A DNA stretch of 34,467 nucleotides, taken from contig JAFTSS010000029.1 of the NCBI GenBank assembly GCA_017467185.1, positions 1 through 34,467 on the forward strand, written 5' to 3'. This DNA is from Paludibacteraceae bacterium (GTDB lineage Bacteria; Bacteroidota; Bacteroidia; Bacteroidales; Paludibacteraceae). The position numbers and the translations under genes are program-made. This document shows, piece after piece, positions 7,566-15,426 of this stretch; the stretch's first letter is position 1, and each line of letters begins with the position of its first letter. The notes under the pieces were generated by a model that did not search any database, was not told the origin of the DNA, and saw only the letters and a program-made list of their open reading frames with translations.

Positions 7566-9860
7566 ATGACAAATCGAAAACAATCAACAATAGAAGAAAT
7601 AGACTTACAAGAATTAGTTATAGCCATTTTACGTAAGTGGTATATTTTTGTAATAACTGGTATGTTAGCCTTGTCATGGGCACTTTACTCGATACGATCA
7701 ACTGCTCCTTCATACCTAACAGAAGGCATCATCATTATACAAGAAAAAGATGATGCACTATCTGTTGCTATGCAACAATTCTCTTTAGCTTCATTTTTAT
7801 TTAATTCAGAAAAAAAAGTTGATGACGAAATCATTATTTTAAAATCAAAAAATATATCTCAACAAATGGTTGAGAAATTAGACCTTCAAATTAGGAGTTA
7901 CTACAAAAAACGTCTTGGCGTAGAAATTGAATTGTACAAAAACGAACCTATACAAATCACATATCCCGAAGACTTCAGACAAAAAACAAAAGGTCTTACC
8001 ATTGAAGTAAAGAAAAAAGATGATAATAAATGGATTTTTGAATTTATACAAGAGGTAGGTTATAAAAAAATTAAACAAAAATATGTTCTAACAGACTTAT
8101 CAAAACCTATAGATACTCAGTGGGGTAAATTCTCTTTCATTGAAAAACAAGAATTCATTGATAGTAAATATTCTAATTACAACTTAACATACAAAATATT
8201 ACCTCTAAAATCTAGTATTGAATTATACAATAGCCTACTCAATATATCAGCGTCAAACAAAAAAGCTAATGCTATAAATATCTCTATCATAGGTGGAAAT
8301 AAAATAAAAAATGAAACAATAGTAAATACTATTATAGACCTATATCAACAATTTAATTTTGAACAAACATTACAAAATACCATTAAATTAGAGTCTTTCA
8401 TAAGCGAACGAATTGATATTATAGACAAAGAATTACAAATAATAGAGAGTAAAATAGAAAATTTTAGAGTAAACAACAATCTTGCTGATTTAAAATTACA
8501 AGCGGAAAGCGCATTGGAATCATCACGAGAATACAGTAAATTATTAACCGAAGTTGACATGGAATTTACTGTTATGTCTTTCATTGAAAAATTTTTAGTC
8601 GAATCTAACGAATTAGAACTCATTCCAACAAACACAGGAATAACAGATGAGGTATTATCTAAATTGATAATAACGCACAACAATGATGTAATGGAATATT
8701 TAAGACTAACACGCTCAACAACAGAAAATAACCCATATGCACATCAATTAAAAGAAAAAATAATACTTTCTCGCAAAAATATATTACAAACAATAACAAA
8801 TATGAAAGAAGGGGCTGTTTTACGCAGAGAAGATATTGTACGCAGAAACGAAGAAATAAATAAACAAATAAATGATGTCCCTATCATAGAACGAGAATAT
8901 GTATCTATCAAACGAGAACAAGAAATAAAACACAAATTATATCTATTTTTGTTACAGAAAAAAGAAGAAACTCAATTTGCAATGAGTTCTACAAATACGA
9001 CAGAGATGGTTGTTGATAAAGCTTATACTTTTGAAAGTGCTGTCGCTCCAAAACCAAAAATCGCACTATTAATAGCCATTATTATAACAATTATAATCGG
9101 TTTGGGGTATGTATATATTGAATCATTATTTGACAAAAAAATATTAAATAAAAAACAATTAAGCAAAAATACAAATATTCCTATCATTGGAGTTATACCT
9201 AATATGAATAATCTTGAAGAAACTGAAATTATAGGCGATTCGAGATATGAAATCGGAACAGAGGCATTCCGTGCAATACGGACAAACATTCAATTATCAA
9301 ATAAACTTAAACCTAATAATAAAACTTTACTTATCACGTCAACAACCAACGATGATGGAAAAAGTTTTATAGCAATAAATATGGCTTTATCTTTTGCAAA
9401 TTTAAAAAGAAAAACTATACTCATAGGCTTGAACATGCGACAACCTTCACTAAGTAAATATTTAAATTTAGACAATTCTATAGGCATGTCTGAATATTTA
9501 AATAACGAATGTAATATAAACAATATAATTCAAAAGCACCACAATAATGAATATTTAGATGTTATAACTTCTGGTGCCATCCCGAATAATCCTACAGAAC
9601 TATTAAATAGTGACAACTTAAACACATTATTTTCTCATTTACGAGAACAATATGACTACATAATTATTGACTCAGCCCCAATCAGTTTAGTTTCTGATTC
9701 TTTGTTACTCGATAATTATACTGATAACGTATTATTTATCTGCAAAAAGAATTTAACCAAAGTATCACAAATAAAAACATTAAATGAACTTGTTTGCAAT
9801 AAATTATTAAACAACGTATCAATAATCTTCAATGGTGTAAAAAAATCTACACTATCATAA
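7566..9860 (+). CDS. Wzc-like chain-length determinant / BY-kinase family protein, kinase motifs degenerate
   Basis: Inner-membrane co-polymerase that pairs with the Wza-like lipoprotein. The N-terminal Wzz domain has a membrane segment near residues 28-46, a long coiled periplasmic part and a second segment near 505-520. A cytoplasmic CpsD/CapB-like ATPase follows. Walker A keeps Lys599 (TTNDDGKS) and Walker B keeps Asp702 (YIIIDSAP). The Walker A' motif, normally DxDxR, reads G621-L-N623-M-R625, so both acidic positions are lost. The usual C-terminal tyrosine cluster is also missing (end NGVKKSTLS). Bacteroidota relatives often have G at the first position, but loss of the second Asp is more unusual. 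It may act only in chain-length control. A strong terminator follows. Confidence 0.88.
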   Translation: MTNRKQSTIEEIDLQELVIAILRKWYIFVITGMLALSWALYSIRSTAPSYLTEGIIIIQEKDDALSVAMQQFSLASFLFNSEKKVDDEIIILKSKNISQQMVEKLDLQIRSYYKKRLGVEIELYKNEPIQITYPEDFRQKTKGLTIEVKKKDDNKWIFEFIQEVGYKKIKQKYVLTDLSKPIDTQWGKFSFIEKQEFIDSKYSNYNLTYKILPLKSSIELYNSLLNISASNKKANAINISIIGGNKIKNETIVNTIIDLYQQFNFEQTLQNTIKLESFISERIDIIDKELQIIESKIENFRVNNNLADLKLQAESALESSREYSKLLTEVDMEFTVMSFIEKFLVESNELELIPTNTGITDEVLSKLIITHNNDVMEYLRLTRSTTENNPYAHQLKEKIILSRKNILQTITNMKEGAVLRREDIVRRNEEINKQINDVPIIEREYVSIKREQEIKHKLYLFLLQKKEETQFAMSSTNTTEMVVDKAYTFESAVAPKPKIALLIAIIITIIIGLGYVYIESLFDKKILNKKQLSKNTNIPIIGVIPNMNNLEETEIIGDSRYEIGTEAFRAIRTNIQLSNKLKPNNKTLLITSTTNDDGKSFIAINMALSFANLKRKTILIGLNMRQPSLSKYLNLDNSIGMSEYLNNECNINNIIQKHHNNEYLDVITSGAIPNNPTELLNSDNLNTLFSHLREQYDYIIIDSAPISLVSDSLLLDNYTDNVLFICKKNLTKVSQIKTLNELVCNKLLNNVSIIFNGVKKSTLS

Positions 9861-9896
9861 ATCTATCATATACCCAAAAATACTTCATTATAACAA

Positions 9897-9948
9897 GAGA
9901 GAGGCTGTGCCAAGATGTAAATTCTGGCATAGCCTCTCTCTTTTTTTT
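9897..9948 (+). terminator. terminator of the wza/wzc pair
   Basis: A 16-bp stem (9897-9912 with 9925-9940, one G-U pair) is followed by tttttttt. It separates the pair from the convergent ABC-F gene. Confidence 0.92.
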
Positions 9949-9959
9949 ACAAAAAAACT

Positions 9960-11909
9960 TTACAATTCTGACCTCAATTTCTCTACCTCCTCCGACAACA
10001 ATTCCCACTCATACATCTTTGTGTCGAGCGCATGTTTCACTTGCTCATACTCTTTCAACAAAGCCTCATCTGTAACTCCTTCAGCAAACTTCGCTTCTAT
10101 CTCTCCAATACGTGCCTCTGACTTTTCTATATCACGCTCCAACCCCTCAACATCACGCTCTATTTTGCGTATCTTCTTCGACACCTCTTTACGCAATTCA
10201 TAATTTATTCTACCCTCCGACTTCTCTACCACAGACTCTTTGCTATCACCACCCTGCAATCTATTATCAGTAATCTGTAATCTGCAATCTGTAATCTGTA
10301 ATCTATCACCTGTACTCCGTAGGTATTCCTCAATCCCCCCAAGATGTGTCTTCACTTTACCGCCACCAAACTCATACACTTTAGTAACCAATCCATCAAG
10401 AAAATCACGGTCGTGCGACACTAATATCACCGTACCATCAAACGCCTGTATCGCCTCTTTCAACACATCTTTCGAACGCATATCCAAGTGGTTTGTAGGC
10501 TCATCAAGTATCAATAAATTAACTGGCTCTAACAACAATTTTATCATTGCCAAACGGCTACGTTCACCGCCCGACAACACTTTCACTTTCTTCTCCGATG
10601 CCTCTCCTCCAAACATAAACGCACCCAATATATCGCGTATTTTCGTGCGAATATCACCCACTGCCACATAGTCAATAGTGTCAAACACTGTCAAATTCTC
10701 ATCCAATAGCGATGCCTGATTCTGTGCAAAATACCCTATCTTCACACCATGCCCCAACTTCATCATTCCGCTGTGCTCTATCTCTTGCATTATACATTTC
10801 ACAAGCGTAGATTTACCCTCGCCATTCTTACCCACAAACGCCACTTTCTCGCCTCTATGTATCTGCATATCAATATTATCAAGCACCACATGGTCGCCAT
10901 ACGCTTTTGTCAAATGCTCTATATCAACGGGCAATACACCCGAATGTGGTGCTGGCGGGAATTTCAATCTCAATGCCGAATTGTCCTCCAAATCCACCTC
11001 TATCCTCTCCAATCTCTCTAATGCCTTAATGCGCGATTGCACCTGCACTGCCTTTGTTGCTTTATAACGAAATCTTTCAATAAAATCCTCTGTATCGGCA
11101 ATCATCTTTTGCTGATTTTCGTATGCACGCAACTGTTGTTCTCTGCGCTCTTTACGCAATTCAACATATTTTGTATAAGGCACTTTATAGTCATAAATCT
11201 GCCCCAACGATATCTCTATCGTACGCGATGTCACAGCATCCAAAAAGGCACGGTCGTGCGACACTAACAACAACGACGATGACGAGGTAGCCAAAAACTG
11301 TTCTAACCAACGAATTGATTCTATATCAAGGTGGTTAGTCGGCTCGTCGAGCAACAGCAAGTCTGGTCGCGACAACAATATTTTTGCCAATTCTATACGC
11401 ATACGCCATCCGCCCGAAAACTCCGATGTTGGTCTATCAAAGTCTGTACGCAAAAATCCCAAACCTATCAACGTGCGCTCTATTTCCGACATCATATTGT
11501 CGGCACCCATCACGGTCAATCGCTCGTTTTCCATCGACAAATGCTCTATCAACTCCGCATATTCTGCACTCTCATAATCAGTTCTTTCCGCCAACTCTTG
11601 AGTCAATCGCTCCACTCGCTTCTGAGTATCCAACACATCGCCAAAGGCACTCTTTGCCTCATCCATCACGGTCTTATCATCGTTCACCAACAAATGCTGT
11701 GGCAAATACCCTATCTTAAAATCTTTTGGCATCGACACTCGTCCACCCGACGATTGTTGCAATCCAGCGAATACCTTCAACATAGTCGATTTACCCGCAC
11801 CATTCTTACCCACAAGAGCAATCTTCTCCTTCGGATTAACCAAAAACGACACCTCCTCAAATAGCGGTGTCCCCGTAAAATCTATCGTTAATTTTTCTAC
11901 TGATATCAT
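9960..11909 (-). CDS. ABC-F family ATPase (ribosome-associated translation factor or resistance type)
   Basis: Soluble twin-ATPase of the ABC-F group; members act on the ribosome E site rather than in transport, and no membrane segments are present. The start at 11909 (MISVEKLTIDF) matches the family; the upstream ATG at 11942 only adds residues from an 8-bp repeat. Domain 1 has Walker A GKNGAGKST, signature SGGWRMRIELAKILL and LLLLDEPTNHLD. Domain 2 has GKNGEGKST, LSGGERSRLAMIKLL and LLILDEPTNHLD. The linker after domain 1 is rich in Arg/Lys/Gln and a coiled coil forms the last 70 residues. Between domain 2 and the coil, residues ~533-550 (RLQITDCRLQITDNRLQ) are encoded by a 7-bp tandem array. 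The exact substrate role is not decidable here. Confidence 0.93.
   Translation of the reverse strand: MISVEKLTIDFTGTPLFEEVSFLVNPKEKIALVGKNGAGKSTMLKVFAGLQQSSGGRVSMPKDFKIGYLPQHLLVNDDKTVMDEAKSAFGDVLDTQKRVERLTQELAERTDYESAEYAELIEHLSMENERLTVMGADNMMSEIERTLIGLGFLRTDFDRPTSEFSGGWRMRIELAKILLSRPDLLLLDEPTNHLDIESIRWLEQFLATSSSSLLLVSHDRAFLDAVTSRTIEISLGQIYDYKVPYTKYVELRKERREQQLRAYENQQKMIADTEDFIERFRYKATKAVQVQSRIKALERLERIEVDLEDNSALRLKFPPAPHSGVLPVDIEHLTKAYGDHVVLDNIDMQIHRGEKVAFVGKNGEGKSTLVKCIMQEIEHSGMMKLGHGVKIGYFAQNQASLLDENLTVFDTIDYVAVGDIRTKIRDILGAFMFGGEASEKKVKVLSGGERSRLAMIKLLLEPVNLLILDEPTNHLDMRSKDVLKEAIQAFDGTVILVSHDRDFLDGLVTKVYEFGGGKVKTHLGGIEEYLRSTGDRLQITDCRLQITDNRLQGGDSKESVVEKSEGRINYELRKEVSKKIRKIERDVEGLERDIEKSEARIGEIEAKFAEGVTDEALLKEYEQVKHALDTKMYEWELLSEEVEKLRSEL
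10258..10312. repeat. heptad array TAATCTG inside the ABC-F gene
   Basis: Units caatcta, ttatcag-like, taatctg, taatctg, caatctg, taatctg, taatcta. Five units are near-perfect (10271-10305). Because 7 is not a multiple of 3, only certain copy numbers keep the frame; here it stays open and yields the peptide repeat LQITD. Confidence 0.85.
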
Positions 11910-11930
11910 AATATGTAAAGTTCGAAAAAG

Positions 11931-12002
11931 ACATAATAACATAATAACAAAATTTATTATACCATATTTTTATGTTCTTATGTTATTCTGTCTTCTTATG
12001 TT
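11931..12002. repeat. 8-bp tandem repeats between hlyIII and the ABC-F gene
   Basis: acataata, acataata, acaaaatt at 11931-11954, and ttatgttc, ttatgtta, ttctgtct, tcttatgtt at 11970-12002, the second being partly the reverse complement of the first. The spurious upstream ATG of the ABC-F frame comes from this array. Confidence 0.6.
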
Positions 12003-12010
12003 AAAACAAA

Positions 12011-12622
12011 TCACAATGTTTCCCACAAAAACATAAAATGCGCCACTGTACCCAACAACACAAACAGATGCCAAATCACATGAAAATATTTATATTTATC
12101 ACCATTAGCATAAAACCAAGCTCCTCCTGAATACGCCACACCTTCAACTAACAGCCACCACAATCCAGCCACAGGCGTAGCCTCCCATACTGGTCGTGCC
12201 ACAAACACCACACTCCAGCCCATTGCCAAATATATTATCAACGACAATCTTGGAAACTTCCCTATTGCCAACAGTTTATACACCATACCGCCTATTGCCA
12301 CAGCCCACATCACACCGAATCCAATCCATCCACCCATGCCACCGAGAATCGACAACCACACAGGCGTATAACTCGCCGCTATAAGCACATATATCGACAC
12401 ATGGTCGAATATTCTCAACCGAGCCTTACGTTCTCCTGGCTCTGCCCAATGATACAACGTAGATGCCAAATATTGCATAAATGCCCCCACTGCAAACACC
12501 ACTACACCAACCTTATACGCCCAATCGCACGCCGTGCATTTCGCCAACAACGCCCAACACGCCACCACCGCAAAAACACACCCTACAGCATGCGACCATG
12601 CATTCAATTTTTCTTCATTCAT
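12011..12622 (-). CDS. hemolysin III / PAQR family membrane protein
   Basis: Seven-helix integral membrane protein of the HlyIII (YqfA, progestin/adipoQ receptor-like) family. The metal-binding-type residues are in place: NAWSHAVG near the N terminus, STLYHW after helix 2, RIFDHVSIYVL at helix 3 and HVIWHLFVLLGTVAHF at the end. The 203-residue length is normal. Family members are seen as membrane hydrolases or stress proteins; true haemolytic activity is doubtful. It is 98 bp downstream of recN, with two heptad arrays in the gap, and may be read from the same transcript. Confidence 0.92.
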   Translation of the reverse strand: MNEEKLNAWSHAVGCVFAVVACWALLAKCTACDWAYKVGVVVFAVGAFMQYLASTLYHWAEPGERKARLRIFDHVSIYVLIAASYTPVWLSILGGMGGWIGFGVMWAVAIGGMVYKLLAIGKFPRLSLIIYLAMGWSVVFVARPVWEATPVAGLWWLLVEGVAYSGGAWFYANGDKYKYFHVIWHLFVLLGTVAHFMFLWETL

Positions 12623-12636
12623 TTTTTTAGATTTTT

Positions 12637-12657
12637 AGTAGCGAGTAGCGAGATATG
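12637..12657. repeat. heptad array AGTAGCG
   Basis: agtagcg, agtagcg, agatatg at exact 7-bp steps, just upstream of the hemolysin III start. Confidence 0.6.
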
Positions 12658-12703
12658 AGACTTACTCGCTTAATTGCCTTATATTTTAACTCGTTAAACG
12701 ACA

Positions 12704-12738
12704 AAATTATGAATTGTGAATTATGAATTATGAATTGT
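12704..12738. repeat. heptad array GAATTAT covering the recN stop codon
   Basis: Five units (aaattat, gaattgt, gaattat, gaattat, gaattgt). Read on the minus strand, they encode the last residues of RecN (TIHNS) and the TAA stop at 12721-12723. Confidence 0.85.
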
Positions 12739-14535
12739 TAAAAGTTCGCGCGCTGCACTGATTGCCGCTTCCGACGGATTCTTGCCCGACAACATCTCTG
12801 CTATCTCCAACTCACGTTCCGACGCCGAAAGTCCAACTATCTGCGTCACTGTTGCATCTTCTGTATCGTGCTTAAACACTTTGAAGTGTTGCCCACCTCG
12901 TGCCGCAATCTGTGGTAAATGCGTGATTGTCAACACCTGAATATCTGTCGCCATCTCTGCCATCATCTCGCCCATTCTGCCTGCCACATCGCCACTCACC
13001 CCCGTATCTATCTCGTCAAATATAATCGTAGGCAACTCGGCACTCTTGGCTATCAAGCATTTCAATGCCAACATCAATCTCGCAATCTCACCGCCCGATG
13101 CTATAGACGCTATCGGACGCAATTCAGCATTTTTATTGGCTGTAAACGCCAATTCCACCACATCTTGCCCATCTGCACTATAATCTTTGCCCGATATTCT
13201 CACCTCAATGCGAGCATTCTCCATACCCAACAATCGCAATCTTGCCACTAAATATTCGGCTATAGCCTCTCTCACTCCACCACGTTTCTCGGTCAATACA
13301 TCTGCCGCCGATGCCAAGTCCAACGCCAATTGCGCCACCTGTTTCTCCAACGCACCTATCTCCTCATCAAACGAGTCAATGCGTTGCAATTTAGCGTCAT
13401 ACTCATCTCTCAAAGTTATCAATTCCGCCACTGTATCTACTCTATGTTTCTGCTCAAGCGCATAAATCGTATTCAACCGCTCCTCTACCCACGCCTTGCG
13501 CTGAGGGTCAAATTCCATATCACCACACATATCTGCCACCTCTGCCGCCACATCTTTCAACTCTACATATAGCGACTCTACTCTCTCCGTCAACGCCTCT
13601 GCCTGTTTCATATATCGCGCAGCATGTGCCACCCTCTGTTTCACTTCACGCATCTGCATCACCACACCATAGCCGTCATCGTCCAATCTACTCGATGCAT
13701 CCGACAAATCCACCTTTATCTCCTCTGCATGATTCAACACCTCCAATTCTGCTTCCAATTCCGCTTGCTCTGTCTCAATCAAATTTGCATCATTCAATTG
13801 GTCGAATTGAAATTGTGCATAATCTCTCTCCGAAGCCCATTTCTCTGCCATTTCGCGTACCTCAGCCAACTTCGCTGTCGTAGCACGCCACTCGCCATAC
13901 ACCTTTCCATACGCCTCACGTTCAGCCCCCGATTGAGCAATTATATCTACTATTTTCAACTGAAAATCAGAGTTATTCAATAACAAATTCTCGTGTTGCG
14001 AGTGAATATCAATCAGTAGCGAGGCAATCGTCCTCATCTGTTGTAGCGTAACAGGCGTATCATTCACAAACGCACGCGACTTACCCGCCGCCGTCACCTC
14101 ACGCCTAATCACACACTCCTCCTCCCAGTCCAACCCATACTCCTCAAAAATAGTTGAGAGTTGAGAGTTAAGAGTTGAACCGAAGGTCTTTGAGCCACTG
14201 GCGATAAAAAGTTGTACGTTACCAATATTGTCCTCCTGTTTGTAGGGACGCACGGCTCGTGCGTCCGCAATTAAAGCGGAGGGGGTTAATAATTGTGCAT
14301 TGTGCATCGTGCATTGTGCATTGTGCATTGAAAAAGTCGCCTCAACAACACATTTCGCTGCCCCCTCTCTCACACTCTTCGAATCGGCACGAGCCCCCAT
14401 CACCAGTGCAAGCGCACCCATAATGATACTCTTACCAGCACCAGTCTCACCCGTAATCACCGAAAAACCATCCTCCAACGATAGTTCCAACTCATCAATC
14501 AAAGCATACTGACTTATATACAAATGTTTAAGCAT
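12721..14535 (-). CDS. recN: DNA repair protein RecN with an in-frame composite repeat insertion
   Basis: SMC-like ATPase of double-strand break repair, cytoplasmic. Walker A is GETGAGKS at residues 29-36. The long coiled coil lies in the middle. The ABC signature is IASGGEIARLMLALK, with Walker B in TIIFDEIDTGVSG and the D/H loop THLPQIAA. The oddity is residues ~69-128: after VVEATFS the family normally reaches FEEYGLDWEEE within about ten residues, but here about 60 codons (14152-14331) made of TTGTGCA and AGTTGAG heptads, a GGACGCAC palindrome and a dispersed CTTCGG-type element intervene without breaking the frame. The C terminus (TIHNS) is also from a heptad array. The start is 6 bp after the DUF4249 gene. 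Whether the enlarged head domain works is unknown. Confidence 0.95.
   Translation of the reverse strand: MLKHLYISQYALIDELELSLEDGFSVITGETGAGKSIIMGALALVMGARADSKSVREGAAKCVVEATFSMHNAQCTMHNAQLLTPSALIADARAVRPYKQEDNIGNVQLFIASGSKTFGSTLNSQLSTIFEEYGLDWEEECVIRREVTAAGKSRAFVNDTPVTLQQMRTIASLLIDIHSQHENLLLNNSDFQLKIVDIIAQSGAEREAYGKVYGEWRATTAKLAEVREMAEKWASERDYAQFQFDQLNDANLIETEQAELEAELEVLNHAEEIKVDLSDASSRLDDDGYGVVMQMREVKQRVAHAARYMKQAEALTERVESLYVELKDVAAEVADMCGDMEFDPQRKAWVEERLNTIYALEQKHRVDTVAELITLRDEYDAKLQRIDSFDEEIGALEKQVAQLALDLASAADVLTEKRGGVREAIAEYLVARLRLLGMENARIEVRISGKDYSADGQDVVELAFTANKNAELRPIASIASGGEIARLMLALKCLIAKSAELPTIIFDEIDTGVSGDVAGRMGEMMAEMATDIQVLTITHLPQIAARGGQHFKVFKHDTEDATVTQIVGLSASERELEIAEMLSGKNPSEAAISAARELLTIHNS
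14152..14331. repeat. composite 180-bp repeat insertion within recN
   Basis: From low to high: AGTTGAG heptads (4, at 14152-14179), CTTCGG-type element (14175-14208), a short unique stretch, palindrome GGACGCAC-ggctc-GTGCGTCC (14246-14266), and TTGTGCA heptads (5, at 14293-14327, one as tcgtgca). All parts but the short stretch recur in the window or look like dispersed repeats. Confidence 0.85.
14175..14208 (-). repeat. dispersed CTTCGG-type element, copy 3 (in recN)
   Basis: Reverse complement carries GGCTCAAAGACCTTCGGTTC, identical in core to 5687-5720. In RecN it is translated as GSKTFGST. Confidence 0.85.
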
Positions 14536-14541
14536 AAAAAT

Positions 14542-15423
14542 TTAATCTTTTACAATATTATAACCATAAGTTGTATCTTTATTTAACACCAATCGATAAA
14601 CACTACTTGCATAACCACACCAATAACCTTTACCACCAACTATATTAGTTTTGATATTTTTATACACTGGCATAAATGCAATAGAAGAGGTTGTTGATAA
14701 AGACGATATATCCATCCATATTTCATAAGAAATTTTATCAACAGCCGATAATTTTATGTCTAAAGTATCATTTAGAGCAAAAAAACGAGATGGTTGTTGT
14801 ACGTTTTCTTTCAAATTATTCACAGATATATTATTATAAATAGGTATTTTAATAAATCCCTCTTGATCAGCCTCTTTGTCAGAAACAACGCCTAAAAAAC
14901 AATTTACATATTGTTTATCACCACGATAACGATAAAATAACACATAATAATTATCTGCACTATCTACATCTTGCAAATAACCCATCAATTTAACTCGTTT
15001 TTCATCTATAACCTCTATAGAAATAGAATCAAATTCAACACGAGAAGGAATAGTTGTAGTTGCAGTAACAAATTGACCATCATATTCTGCTTTTATTTGA
15101 TATGAATTCCCAGATTTACCTTTAATTTCAACTGACGAATAATAATAAGGAGGAAGATACATAGTATCTAAGTGACCAGTCATAACATCAGAATAATCAT
15201 CTTTTGATATTGTCACTTTACCCCAAAAAATAGTTTTATTTTCTATTACCTCTTGAACAGAATTATATCGTTCGCTCGCAGTATAAGAATTATGAATCAT
15301 AACAAACGGATGACCATCATCTTCAATCCAACCTTCCAATACAATTTCAGGCTGAACAATATCTGGTTTTGTGCAGCTAACTAATAACCCAATAATCAAT
15401 AAATACCGAACCCAATGCCACAT
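14542..15423 (-). CDS. DUF4249 family lipoprotein
   Basis: Exported lipoprotein (lipobox LLVSC, Cys17) of 293 residues. The opening EIVLEGWIEDDGHPFVMIHNSY and the all-beta layout fit DUF4249, a Bacteroidota family nearly always encoded next to a TonB-dependent receptor. Here the receptor is 3 bp upstream. It probably sits on the outer membrane as a partner of the receptor in substrate capture; the substrate is unknown. The family call is by recognition of pattern and context. Confidence 0.8.
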   Translation of the reverse strand: MWHWVRYLLIIGLLVSCTKPDIVQPEIVLEGWIEDDGHPFVMIHNSYTASERYNSVQEVIENKTIFWGKVTISKDDYSDVMTGHLDTMYLPPYYYSSVEIKGKSGNSYQIKAEYDGQFVTATTTIPSRVEFDSISIEVIDEKRVKLMGYLQDVDSADNYYVLFYRYRGDKQYVNCFLGVVSDKEADQEGFIKIPIYNNISVNNLKENVQQPSRFFALNDTLDIKLSAVDKISYEIWMDISSLSTTSSIAFMPVYKNIKTNIVGGKGYWCGYASSVYRLVLNKDTTYGYNIVKD

Positions 15424-15426
15424 AGA

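Noticed and set aside
11910-11942. Upstream start for the ABC-F protein at 11942
   Set aside because: The extra 11 residues come from an 8-bp repeat; the family start is MISVEKL at 11909.
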